Origin: Oscillospiraceae bacterium | Lineage (GTDB): Bacteria; Bacillota; Clostridia; Oscillospirales; Ruminococcaceae | Assembly (NCBI GenBank): GCA_018110905.1 | Contig: JAGBAZ010000040.1 | Coordinates: forward strand, 1-64,000 | DNA length: 64,000 nucleotides | Direction of reading: 5' to 3' | Part shown: one piece after another, positions 42,580-50,681 of the stretch | How the letters are laid out: each line of letters starts with the position of its first letter | Position numbering within the stretch: the stretch's first letter is position 1 | Translations under genes and position numbers: made by a program | The notes under the pieces: model-generated | Databases searched by the model: none | Told to the model about the DNA's origin: nothing | The model's input: the letters and a program-made list of their open reading frames with translations, nothing else

Positions 42580-43197
42580 ATGGCTGTAGAAAAAGTCGTA
42601 GAGGCCGTTATTGATGAAATCAGAAACGCCGGACTTGTTCAATTGGAGGTCTCCGCCAGACACGTGCATCTTGACAAAGAGTGTGTAGAAGCACTTTTCG
42701 GCAGAGGCTATCAGCTTACTCACGTAAGAGAACTTAGCCAGCCCGGTCAGTATCTTGAGCAGGAGAGAGTTGACGTTGTTGGTCCGAAAGGCACCTTCAA
42801 AAACGTCGCAGTTCTCGGCCCGGAGAGAAAGCACGTTCAGGTTGAGGTCTCGTTCAGCGATGCTTTCGCCCTTGGAATCAATCCCCCGATCAGACAGTCG
42901 GGAGACACCAAAGGTTCCGCAAGCGTAAAACTTGTTGGCCCCAAAGGTGAAATTACTATTGACGAAGGCGCAATTGTCGCTCTTCGCCACGTTCACATGA
43001 CTCCCGAAGATGCAGAAAGACTCGGCCTTGTTGATAACCAGGTCGTTTCCGTAGAAGCTCTTACCGACAGAAGAACCATCTTCCCGGATACCGTAATCAG
43101 AGTTTCTCCCAATTTCCGCACCAGAATGCATGTTGACGTTGACGAAGCCGGCGCCGCACATATTGCTGGTTTTGCACTTGGCAGAATTATTAAATAA
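42580..43197 (+). CDS. pduL: Phosphotransacylase PduL/EutD
   Basis: PduL converts acetyl-CoA to acetyl phosphate and recycles CoA in the compartment. The 205-residue protein has both metal-binding regions: VSARHVHLDKECVEALFG and VALRHVHMTPEDAE. It also shows GPERKHVQVEVSFSDAFALGI and IRQSGDTKGSA. The N-terminal helix (VEKVVEAVIDEIRNAG) fits an encapsulation peptide. It lies 15 bases after eutT with GGAGG. Confidence 0.96.
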   Translation: MAVEKVVEAVIDEIRNAGLVQLEVSARHVHLDKECVEALFGRGYQLTHVRELSQPGQYLEQERVDVVGPKGTFKNVAVLGPERKHVQVEVSFSDAFALGINPPIRQSGDTKGSASVKLVGPKGEITIDEGAIVALRHVHMTPEDAERLGLVDNQVVSVEALTDRRTIFPDTVIRVSPNFRTRMHVDVDEAGAAHIAGFALGRIIK

Positions 43198-43212
43198 GGA
43201 TGTATTTAGAAA

Positions 43213-44043
43213 ATGGTCGATCTTGAAACAATAAACGCATACATGGCTCGTGTTACCGAGACTGAAACTATCGTTCACAAGCCGTGTTCCAATAAGCTTA
43301 AGGTTGGAGTTGACCTTGGTACCGCATATATCGTAATCGTTGTTCTTGATGAGGACAACAACCCCGTTGCCTGCGAAAAGCAGTTTGCACAGGTTGTCAA
43401 GGACGGTGTTCTTGTTGATTACGGCGGTGCTTGCAGAATTCTCAGAGAGTTGAAGAAAAAGCTTGAAGAACGCCTTGGCGTTGAGCTTACCGAAGCAGCT
43501 ATCGCGATGCCTGCAGGAACCGAATCCAGCACCAAGACCCACAAATATTGTGTTGAGGGAGCGGGCTTTGACGTTGTAAACGTTCTTGATGAGCCCACTG
43601 CTGCAAACTCCATCTATGGTATTACCGACGGTGTTGTAGTTGACATCGGTGGCGGTACCACAGGCCTTGCTATCTTCAAAGACGGCAAAGTAGTTGAAGT
43701 TGATGACGAGCCTACCGGTGGTACCCACCTTTCTCTCGTTCTTGCCGGAAGCTACGGAATTCCTTTCGAGGATGCCGAGAAGATCAAAACCGATTACACC
43801 AGACACAGAGAGATTCTCCCTATTGTCAAACCCGTAATCGAAAAGATGGCCACTATCGTAAAAAAATACACATCCAGATATAACATCGACACCATCTATC
43901 TTTGCGGTGGTACTTGCTGCCTTACCGGAATGGAGAAAGTGTTCGAAGATACAGTTGGCATTAAAACCATTAAACCCGCGGACCCGTTCCTGGTTACACC
44001 TACCGGTATAGCCATGAACTGCCTGGTCGAAGACGACCAGTGA
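43213..44043 (+). CDS. eutJ: Hsp70-like chaperone EutJ
   Basis: EutJ is a 276-residue actin/Hsp70-fold ATPase of eut loci, probably a chaperone for compartment cargo. Motifs are VGVDLGTAYIVIVVLDE, NVLDEPTAANSIYG, VVDIGGGTTGLAIFKDG and YLCGGTCCLTGMEKVFE. The first ~25 residues precede the phosphate-1 loop. The substrate is not established. Confidence 0.95.
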   Translation: MVDLETINAYMARVTETETIVHKPCSNKLKVGVDLGTAYIVIVVLDEDNNPVACEKQFAQVVKDGVLVDYGGACRILRELKKKLEERLGVELTEAAIAMPAGTESSTKTHKYCVEGAGFDVVNVLDEPTAANSIYGITDGVVVDIGGGTTGLAIFKDGKVVEVDDEPTGGTHLSLVLAGSYGIPFEDAEKIKTDYTRHREILPIVKPVIEKMATIVKKYTSRYNIDTIYLCGGTCCLTGMEKVFEDTVGIKTIKPADPFLVTPTGIAMNCLVEDDQ

Positions 44044-44089
44044 CCATATCTTTTCCAATGGAAATGCATTGAAAAAGAAGGTGATAATT

Positions 44090-44830
44090 ATGGATATGGA
44101 TTTGTTAATTGAGCTTGCAGTCCGTGCCGTAAAAGCTTATCTTGAAAAAGAAGGCGTTGTTGCGGCAGCAGCACCGGTGGAACCCAGAAAAGCTCTTGTT
44201 CTTACCGAAGAACATTGCGGCGAAACCTGTTCCATCGAAAACTACGGAAGTGAGCTGTGCAAAGTTGATTGTGCTCTTGCACAGAATTACGAAGTCAATG
44301 TTGATGATTACGACGTTGTCGTTGTCAGAAGCATGACTAACAGCAATTTGTTCAAGATCGCCAACGGCTGCACTGACAATAAGTTCCTTGCCCTTGCGGC
44401 CGAAGCGATCCTGAAGGGTAAACGCGTAATAATGGTTAAAGAGTGCGTTGAAATTCTCAAATATGCAGAAACCGCACCCAAAGCTCTGTACAATAACATT
44501 TATAAGAATCTCCAGATTCTCCTCGACAGCGGCGTTGAGCTTGTTGAAGAGGAAAACGTAAAAACCGCCCTTACCGACGGTATTGAAGTTCCGGCAGAAG
44601 TTCCCGCAACTCCGGCTCCCGCAGCCGTAAAAGAGGAAGCTGCTCCGGCTCCTGCTCCCAAAGCAGAGTCCGCAGATTCCGTCCTTGTGCTCACAAAACG
44701 CGTTATAACTGAAAGAGATATTAAAGCAGCTGCTGCACAGCACTACACAAAGATTCAGCTTCCCGAGAAGCCTGTAATCACTTATCTCGCTAAAGATACC
44801 GCGTTTGATCTTGGCATCGAACTTCTCTGA
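44090..44830 (+). CDS. Conserved-looking eut-locus protein of unknown function, flavoprotein-like
   Basis: A 246-residue protein with three parts. Residues 1-20 form an amphipathic helix (MDLLIELAVRAVKAYLEKEG) like a compartment-targeting peptide. About 28-160 is an alpha/beta domain recalling flavodoxin-like flavoproteins (RKALVLTEEHCGET, YDVVVVRSMTNSNLFKIANG, ILKGKRVIMVKE) with several Cys. After an Ala/Pro linker, the last 45 residues (KRVITERDIKAAAAQHYTKI ... YLAKDTAFDLGIELL) resemble the start of EutT. It lies between eutJ and eutN and has AAGGTGAT. The function is unknown. Confidence 0.8.
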   Translation: MDMDLLIELAVRAVKAYLEKEGVVAAAAPVEPRKALVLTEEHCGETCSIENYGSELCKVDCALAQNYEVNVDDYDVVVVRSMTNSNLFKIANGCTDNKFLALAAEAILKGKRVIMVKECVEILKYAETAPKALYNNIYKNLQILLDSGVELVEEENVKTALTDGIEVPAEVPATPAPAAVKEEAAPAPAPKAESADSVLVLTKRVITERDIKAAAAQHYTKIQLPEKPVITYLAKDTAFDLGIELL

Positions 44831-44852
44831 TATTTAACGGAGGTATTACCTG

Positions 44853-45140
44853 ATGAGAATTGGTGTAGTAATAGGCAGTGTTTGGGCAACCAGAAAAGAA
44901 CCCAAACTCGAAGGACTCAAACTTCTTATTGTTGCTCCTCTTGACTACAAGATGAAAGGCAACACAACCCGTGAACCGTATATTGCGGCTGACGTTGTTG
45001 ACGCCGGTATCGGCGACAGAGTCCTTATCGTTAACGGTAACCCGGCAAGATATGCCGTTGGAACCAGTGTGCCTATCGATGCCGCGATAGTTGGTGTTAT
45101 TGATGACACCGTTCTTTCCAATCTTGAATCTTTTCAGTAA
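44853..45140 (+). CDS. eutN: Pentameric vertex protein EutN (BMC-P)
   Basis: EutN closes the vertices of the icosahedral shell. The 95-residue protein has the EutN/CcmL pattern MRIGVVIGSVWATRKEPKLEGLKLLIVAPLD, ADVVDAGIGDRVLIVNGNPAR and PIDAAIVGVIDD. GGAGGTATT lies ahead of the ATG. Last gene before a 232-base structured spacer. Confidence 0.96.
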   Translation: MRIGVVIGSVWATRKEPKLEGLKLLIVAPLDYKMKGNTTREPYIAADVVDAGIGDRVLIVNGNPARYAVGTSVPIDAAIVGVIDDTVLSNLESFQ

Positions 45141-45155
45141 TTGAGAAAGAATGAA

Positions 45156-45212
45156 CCTTGAAAAATCCTGTTTTTCCGTTTCAAAAAACAGGTACATTAT
45201 TGTCATTCAAGG
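45156..45212 (+). other. Nested hairpin after eutN
   Basis: CCTGTTTTT/AAAAACAGG (45167-45192) forms a 9-bp hairpin inside a CCTTGAA/TTCAAGG stem (45156-45212). It lacks a following T-run, so an mRNA-stability or processing role is more likely than termination. Confidence 0.4.
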
Positions 45213-45284
45213 AAAGTATGCAGCAGATTATAATACATATTTGCGCTTTCGATAAGCGGCCTCCCTTTGGAGTATCACGCGCAA
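45206..45284 (+). promoter_or_regulatory. Possible eutH promoter and structured leader
   Basis: TATAAT at 45229-45234 has only a weak -35 (TTCAAG, 17-base spacer). The predicted start site coincides with a tiered stem TTGCGC/GCGCAA, GATA/TATC, CTCC/GGAG (45241-45284). This suggests separately regulated eutH expression. Confidence 0.45.
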
Positions 45285-45372
45285 GCTTTAGTATTTGGTT
45301 TTCTTTTGCATACAGACCTTTTATGAATATAGTTTGAGATATAACTTAAATTTTTTTAGGAGGAAAAATATT

Positions 45373-46629
45373 ATGTTCGATTTCTCTGAACTCGTTGCAG
45401 CATGGAACGAAACCCTGCCTCTCTTTGGTGCTTCTGTTTCTGCTTGGGTTGATGGCCTTGCAATCAACTCTGTTGTTGTTATGATCATGATGCTCTTCAT
45501 GCTCTGGGGCGCAATTGACAAAATTATGGGTAACAAATTTGGTTATGGCGAACAGTGGGAAGAAGGCCTCAACGCAATGGGCCCTCTCGCTATCTCCATG
45601 GCTGGTGTAGTAGCAGTAGCTCCTATCCTTGCTCTTGTTCTTAACCCCATCGTTGGACCTATCTACGGCCTTGTTGGCGCAGATGCTTCCATGTTTGCTA
45701 CCACCCTTCTCGCTTGCGACATGGGCGGTTATCCTCTTGCAATGCAGATGGCTGCTAACGAAGCTATCGGTAACTACGCTGGTCTTATCCTCGGCACCAT
45801 GATGGGCCCGACCATCGTATTCACCATTCCTGTAGCTCTTGGTATCATCGATCCTGAAGATCGTCCTTACCTCGGTGCAGGTACTCTCGTTGGTGTTGTA
45901 ACCATCCCCGTAGGCTGCATTGCTGGTGGTTTCTGCATGAACGCAATGACCTCTTACAAACTTTCCGTTGGTGAAATCCTCATCAACATGATCCCCGTTG
46001 TTATCATCGCTGCTCTCATCGCTGCTGGCCTTTGGTTCGCACCTTCCGCAATGATGAAAGGCTTCGACAAATTCGGTACCGGCATTACCATCTTCATCAC
46101 TGCTATGACCGCTATCGCAATCTTCGAAACCAACACCGGTATCCTCTTCCCGCTCTTCAGCGACATGGTTGACCTTACCAGAACTGGTGCTGTAAACGCA
46201 TACGACGCTGGTACTTCCGGCCTTGCATCTGGTCTTCTTACCTGCGGTAACATCGCTATCGTTCTCGCTGGCGCATACCCCATGGTAAAATTCATCACCG
46301 ACAAATTCGGTAAAGCTCTCGAAAAACTCGGCGCAATGCTCGGCATGAACGCTGCAGGTTCTGCAGGTCTTGTTGCAACCCTTGCTAACAACATCGCAAT
46401 GTTCAACATCCTCAAAGACATGAACCCGAAAGCAAAACTCCTCAACTGCGCATTCGCAGTATCCGCAGCATTCGTATTCGGCGACCACCTCGGCTTCTGC
46501 GCTGGTAACAACGCTGAAATGATCGGCCCGATGATCGTTGGTAAACTTGTTGCTGGTATCCTTGCAGTAGTTCTCGGTCAGTTCATGGCTCCCGCACTTC
46601 TCGCAAAAATCCCCGGCGCTGACAAATAA
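45373..46629 (+). CDS. eutH: Ethanolamine transporter EutH
   Basis: EutH is a cytoplasmic membrane protein that takes up ethanolamine when it is scarce or protonated. The 418-residue sequence has about ten helices; recognisable stretches are MMLFMLWGAIDKIMGNKFGYG, LLACDMGGYPLAMQMA, FETNTGILFPLFSDM and FGDHLGFCAGNNAEMIGPM. The start at 45373 follows TTAGGAGGAAA. A longer in-frame start upstream overlaps the leader. Confidence 0.96.
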   Translation: MFDFSELVAAWNETLPLFGASVSAWVDGLAINSVVVMIMMLFMLWGAIDKIMGNKFGYGEQWEEGLNAMGPLAISMAGVVAVAPILALVLNPIVGPIYGLVGADASMFATTLLACDMGGYPLAMQMAANEAIGNYAGLILGTMMGPTIVFTIPVALGIIDPEDRPYLGAGTLVGVVTIPVGCIAGGFCMNAMTSYKLSVGEILINMIPVVIIAALIAAGLWFAPSAMMKGFDKFGTGITIFITAMTAIAIFETNTGILFPLFSDMVDLTRTGAVNAYDAGTSGLASGLLTCGNIAIVLAGAYPMVKFITDKFGKALEKLGAMLGMNAAGSAGLVATLANNIAMFNILKDMNPKAKLLNCAFAVSAAFVFGDHLGFCAGNNAEMIGPMIVGKLVAGILAVVLGQFMAPALLAKIPGADK

Positions 46630-46666
46630 TTAATTAAATATTAGTTGTTTTTCAATGCTACCTTTT

Positions 46667-46700
46667 GGGAGCGCCTATTGCCGCGATAGGCGCTCCTCTT
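46667..46700 (+). terminator. Hairpin after eutH (imperfect terminator)
   Basis: A perfect 11-bp stem GGAGCGCCTAT/ATAGGCGCTCC is followed only by CTCTT, so termination would be partial. It may set the level of downstream eutQ. Confidence 0.5.
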
Positions 46701-46761
46701 AAAGATTTTTAAACAAGGCTCCTTCGAGCCCTTATTCTTATACAGAAGGAGGCGCATATCA

Positions 46762-47217
46762 ATGAACATCAGTGAAGAACTGATTAAGGAGATTGTCGCC
46801 AAAGTCTGCGCAAATATGAACGAAGCAGATAGCGTTCCTTTTGAAAGAAACGTTCTCTCCAACGGCATGATGAGCATCAAAACTGCAACTGTTGAGTGCG
46901 AGCCTTTCCCCTTCGAAATCGGCGATGCACAGGACAAAACTTTTGCAACCGACGTTCTTTCTCTTGAAGAATCTCCTCGTCTTGGCGCTGGCGTAATGGA
47001 AATGAAAGCAGGAGCAGAGTTCCCCTGGACCCTTAACTATGATGAAGTTGAATACATCATCGACGGTACCATCGTACTCAAATCCGAAGCTGGCAATGTA
47101 ACTGCACATGCAGGCGATATGACCTATATCCCTAAAGGCACCAGCATTCATTTCTCCACCCCCGATTACGTAAGATTCATCTACGTAACCTACCCTGCAG
47201 ACTGGGCAAATCAGTAA
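46762..47217 (+). CDS. eutQ: EutQ cupin protein
   Basis: A 151-residue EutQ with the cupin domain at residues 75-145 (LGAGVMEMKAGAEFPWTLNYDEVEYIIDG, HAGDMTYIPKGTSIHFSTPDYVRFIYVTYP). Acetate kinase activity has been proposed for family members. The N-terminal helix MNISEELIKEIVAKVCANM resembles an encapsulation peptide. AAGGAGG precedes the ATG. Last gene of the locus. Confidence 0.95.
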   Translation: MNISEELIKEIVAKVCANMNEADSVPFERNVLSNGMMSIKTATVECEPFPFEIGDAQDKTFATDVLSLEESPRLGAGVMEMKAGAEFPWTLNYDEVEYIIDGTIVLKSEAGNVTAHAGDMTYIPKGTSIHFSTPDYVRFIYVTYPADWANQ

Positions 47218-47230
47218 TTTATTATTGATT

Positions 47231-47263
47231 TAAAAAACACCGCTTTGGCGGTGTTTTTTTATG
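47231..47263 (+). terminator. Terminator of the eut locus
   Basis: AAAACACCGC/GCGGTGTTTT hairpin with a TTTGG loop and a T-run. Confidence 0.85.
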
Positions 47264-47282
47264 TCCGGATTTTGCTTTGGAG

Positions 47283-47311
47283 TTGTTATAAACTGAATTT
47301 TGTGATAAAAT
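47283..47311 (+). promoter_or_regulatory. Promoter of amidohydrolase gene
   Basis: TTGTTA (47283-47288) and TAAAAT (47306-47311), 17-base spacer. Confidence 0.5.
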
Positions 47312-47346
47312 AATTATATATTATTTAACAAAGCGAGGCGAAAAAT

Positions 47347-48141
47347 TTGCCTGATTACAGAATAATTGACGTACATAATCATATATATCCGGAAAAAATT
47401 GTGAGCAAGGCAACGGACGCAATCGGCGATTTTTACGATATCAATATGCAGCATCTCGGAACGGGTGATGAGCTTGTTGCGGCAGGGAAGAGAGCAGGAA
47501 TTGAAAAATTTGTGGTCTGTTCCGCGGCAACAACCCCGGCGCAGGTTCAGATAATAAATAACTTTATTGCGTCGGAATGCGAAAAACATCCGGAATTTAT
47601 CGGTTTCGGAACTTTGTACCCATGTTTTGAAGATTGCGATGCAGAATTAAAAAGAATGAAAGAAATGGGGCTTACCGGAGTTAAACTCCACCCGGATTTT
47701 CAGAAATTCTACATTGATGCGCCGGAAGCTTTGCCTATGTTCAAGGCAATTCGCGATAATGATATGTGGCTCATAGTACATCTCGGTGACGACAGATTTG
47801 AATATTCCCAGCCGGAAAGAATGGCAAAAGTTCTTGACGAAGTTCCGGGACTTAAGCTTATCGGTGCACATTTCGGCGGATATCGCAGATGGGAATCCGC
47901 TCTTGATGTTTATAAACCGGGAACGCTTTATTTTGATATTTCGAGTTCGCTCCATTTTATGAGCAGGGAACTTGTTTTTAAATTTTTTGACCGCTTTGGC
48001 ATTGAAAATTTCTTTTGGGGAACGGATTTTCCGATGTGGGATCATAAAGAAGAATTGGAACTTTTCTTTAGTCTTGGGCTTTCGGAAGAGCAGAACAGAA
48101 TGATTCTTTATGATAATTTTGCAAAAGCTTATGGACTTTAA
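47347..48141 (+). CDS. Amidohydrolase_2 family protein
   Basis: A 264-residue metal-dependent hydrolase. It opens IIDVHNHIYPEK (HxH motif), with GVKLHPDFQKF near 115, a His in LIGAHFGGYRRWE near 180 and the metal Asp in FFWGTDFPMWDHKEE near 228. The family includes decarboxylases and lactone or amide hydrolases, and the substrate is unknown. The TTG start at 47347 has only GCGAGG upstream. It is single between terminators and its proximity to eut may be incidental. Confidence 0.85.
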   Translation: MPDYRIIDVHNHIYPEKIVSKATDAIGDFYDINMQHLGTGDELVAAGKRAGIEKFVVCSAATTPAQVQIINNFIASECEKHPEFIGFGTLYPCFEDCDAELKRMKEMGLTGVKLHPDFQKFYIDAPEALPMFKAIRDNDMWLIVHLGDDRFEYSQPERMAKVLDEVPGLKLIGAHFGGYRRWESALDVYKPGTLYFDISSSLHFMSRELVFKFFDRFGIENFFWGTDFPMWDHKEELELFFSLGLSEEQNRMILYDNFAKAYGL

Positions 48142-48150
48142 ACAAAAAAG

Positions 48151-48187
48151 AAAAAACGCAAATCAGAACGATTTGCGTTTTTTCTTT
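48151..48187 (+). terminator. Terminator of amidohydrolase gene
   Basis: AAACGCAAATC/GATTTGCGTTT stem, AGAAC loop and T-run. Confidence 0.85.
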
Positions 48188-48236
48188 TATTCTTGTTTCT
48201 TCTATATTATAGATATATAGTAATTGATAAATTCAA

Positions 48237-48265
48237 TTGACAAACAAAAAAAACGGGTCTATAAT
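48237..48265 (+). promoter_or_regulatory. SigA promoter of the cohesin-dockerin cluster
   Basis: Perfect TTGACA (48237-48242) and TATAAT (48260-48265), 17-base spacer, 41 bases before the first gene. Confidence 0.85.
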
Positions 48266-48306
48266 AATAATGTATCTTAATATGTATAAATATGTCTGGA
48301 GAAAAA

Positions 48307-49254
48307 ATGAAAAAGTTATTTTCTGTTATTATCTGTGCATTTTTCTTGATGCAATTTTCTGTAGCGGCATTTGCAGCGGAAAACGCAGAAATTTCATTTG
48401 ACACTTATTCTTCTGATGGAAACGGCAATGTTTGCGTTGATGTTAACATTTCAGAAAACGGTGATCCTGCAATGCTTCAGTTTTGTGTTGCATACGACAG
48501 TTCGGTGCTCGATATTGTATCGGTAACGACCGGTGATGCTTTTTCAGGAAATTCTTCGCCTGTGATTAACCAGATTGACGGAAAGATTTATTTCATTTGG
48601 GATTCATTCCAACCGCTTGAAGACGGAGGAACAATGCTTCATGTTGAGTTCAGCCAGAAAAGCGACAAGGAAACAGAAGTCTGGATAGATGAAACCGAAT
48701 CTTTTGTAGTCGCCGATTCTTCGTTCAATGATATCGGTGTGATTGAAGGAAAGGCAGAGATAAAGGCCGGTTCTGAAAATAAACCTGAACCTGAAAAAAA
48801 GCCGGAGTCTGAAAATTCTTCTTCACAAAGCAAACCTGCTTCCGGAAGCAACAACGGAATCAACATTGATAAAAATGAGGTTTCTGTCGGTGTCGGCGAA
48901 GAAGTAAAGGTCGAACTTGAAGATGCTGAAGATGAAAATGTTGTTTGGTACAGCAGCAACGAAAACGTTGTCAAAGTTGACGAAAACGGAGAAATAGTTC
49001 CTGTTGCTCCGGGAACTGCAACAGTCACCGTAACAACAGAAGAAGGCGACAAGGAAGCAACCTGCGTTGTAACTGTAACCGACGACGGAGTGAAAACCGA
49101 CTATGCCGAGTCCGGCGAGGTTGAAGTTCTTTACAGCGATAAAGATGAAGAATCTGTTCCCGGTTGGGTTTGGGCTGTAATTGCAGTAATGGTTGCGGCA
49201 ATCGCAGTGGTTGTTGTATTGCTTATCAAAAAGATAAGAAACAAACAAAGGTAA
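48307..49254 (+). CDS. Membrane-anchored cohesin protein with Big_2-like domain
   Basis: A 315-residue surface protein. A signal peptide (1-22, ending FAAE) is followed by a cohesin-like domain (about 25-155: VDVNISENGDPAMLQFCVAYDSSVLDIVSV, FIWDS). Next come a Ser/Pro/Glu linker, a bacterial Ig-like Big_2 domain (about 195-265: VWYSSNENVVKVDENGEIVPV, PGTATVTVTTEEGD), a C-terminal membrane helix (VPGWVWAVIAVMVAAIAVVVVLL in outline) and a basic tail. It can therefore tether dockerin proteins to the membrane. Start M at 48307 by TGGAG. Confidence 0.82.
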   Translation: MKKLFSVIICAFFLMQFSVAAFAAENAEISFDTYSSDGNGNVCVDVNISENGDPAMLQFCVAYDSSVLDIVSVTTGDAFSGNSSPVINQIDGKIYFIWDSFQPLEDGGTMLHVEFSQKSDKETEVWIDETESFVVADSSFNDIGVIEGKAEIKAGSENKPEPEKKPESENSSSQSKPASGSNNGINIDKNEVSVGVGEEVKVELEDAEDENVVWYSSNENVVKVDENGEIVPVAPGTATVTVTTEEGDKEATCVVTVTDDGVKTDYAESGEVEVLYSDKDEESVPGWVWAVIAVMVAAIAVVVVLLIKKIRNKQR

Positions 49255-49316
49255 TCTTTGTTCCGAATGGAACTTTGAATATGGAAAGAAAAGCTACATA
49301 AGTGGGAGGCGTTCAA

Positions 49317-50669
49317 ATGAAAAGAACGGTCGCAATACTGATGGCATTGATTTTGCTCGTAAGTTTGGCAGTGCCGCTTTCCGCTGCAGACATGGGAAAA
49401 CTCGTTCTCGGAAACGAAATATTCCTTAAAGCAGGGGACACAAAAACAATCCCTGTCAGTATTGAAAATGCGGGAGAGCTTTCTGTTATCCAGTTTGTTG
49501 TTGAGTACGACAGTACCAAACTTGAACTGCAGAATGTTACACCTACTGTGATTGCAGGAAAAGAGGTTAACATTGTAACAGGAGCAGAAAAAGGAACAAT
49601 CCTTGACGGCGTTGATTCTGATGTAAAAGTTGCGAAAGCACAGATTTCTCAGCCGGAATTGGGTAAAGTTTCCATTCTCTGGGAATCCGAAAACACAATC
49701 GAATGCAACGGCGTTTTGGCATACCTCACCTTCGAAGCTCTTGAAGACGGTATAGGCAAAGCCGGTGTTGTTGTCAGCGATGAAGAAGAATTTATCTTCA
49801 AAGTTGATTCCCAGGATGAAGGTTCCTCCTCCGATATTATCAAAGATGTCGTAGAAGAGCCGATGGTGGAAGAAAAATATACCGTTTCTTTCAATGCGGG
49901 AAAAGGAACGGGAGCACCTGCCGAAGTAAAATCTTTTCTTGGTCAGGTAGAGATTCCTGATGTTACTCCTGTTTATGAAGGACATACTTTCCTCGGTTGG
50001 GCAACTTATTCAAACGCAACCGAAGCAGAGTATGAACTCGGTAAAACTTACGAAGTAAATCAAGATCTTGACCTTTTTGCAGTTTGGGTTAAAACTCCGA
50101 AGATTGTTGTAGGAGAAGTTAAAGGCAGAGCGGGAGAAACCGTTGAAGTCCCGGTAAATTTTGTAAACAATCGTGGATTTGCTTCGGGTGATATTATAGT
50201 TTCTTACGATAAAAACGTAATGGAACTTAAAGATGTCAAAAAGTCCGATTTGCTGTCAGCTGCATTATTTACTCCCAATGTAAATAATGGAATGATTGGT
50301 TTTGTTGCAGGCATAAAAGATGTTACGGAAAGCGGAGAGCTTTTTGTTTTGGAATTTAAAATTAAAGAAGATGCAAAAGATGGTTCATATAGCATTTCTC
50401 TAAGTGGTAAGATTAACAATGAAAAGGGAAGTGCGGTTGATCTTGTTTTTGAAGATGGATTGTTAAAAATTGTTTCTGTCGAACCAGGCGACGTAACTGG
50501 TGATGGAATTATCAACAGTGTAGATGCTATGTTTATTCTACAGTATAGTGTAGGATTAATAGGACCTGAAAATCTTGTGTGCCCAGAGGCGGCAGATTAT
50601 AATAACGATAGCATTGTTAATAGTTTGGATGCAATGTTAACGCTTCAAAAATCAGTAGGTATGATTTAA
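49317..50669 (+). CDS. Scaffoldin-like adaptor: two cohesins plus C-terminal dockerin
   Basis: A 450-residue secreted protein. It has a signal peptide (1-24), cohesin 1 (about 26-165: IPVSIENAGELSVIQFVVEYDS ... VSILWES), an InlB/Flg_new-type repeat (about 188-255: YTVSFNAGKGTGAPAEVKSFLG ... FLGWATY), cohesin 2 (about 258-388: VEVPVNFVNNRGFASGDIIVSYDKNVMELKDV) and a type I dockerin (about 390-450) with two calcium loops, GDVTGDGIINSVDAMFIL and ADYNNDSIVNSLDAMLTL. It can bind two dockerins and itself dock on a cohesin. GGGAGG precedes the start. Confidence 0.88.
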   Translation: MKRTVAILMALILLVSLAVPLSAADMGKLVLGNEIFLKAGDTKTIPVSIENAGELSVIQFVVEYDSTKLELQNVTPTVIAGKEVNIVTGAEKGTILDGVDSDVKVAKAQISQPELGKVSILWESENTIECNGVLAYLTFEALEDGIGKAGVVVSDEEEFIFKVDSQDEGSSSDIIKDVVEEPMVEEKYTVSFNAGKGTGAPAEVKSFLGQVEIPDVTPVYEGHTFLGWATYSNATEAEYELGKTYEVNQDLDLFAVWVKTPKIVVGEVKGRAGETVEVPVNFVNNRGFASGDIIVSYDKNVMELKDVKKSDLLSAALFTPNVNNGMIGFVAGIKDVTESGELFVLEFKIKEDAKDGSYSISLSGKINNEKGSAVDLVFEDGLLKIVSVEPGDVTGDGIINSVDAMFILQYSVGLIGPENLVCPEAADYNNDSIVNSLDAMLTLQKSVGMI

Positions 50670-50681
50670 ATGGAGGGAAAT

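Noticed and set aside
41779..44058. Long antisense open frame opposite eutT-pduL-eutJ
   Set aside because: Shadow of highly biased sense codons. The composition is unlike a real protein.
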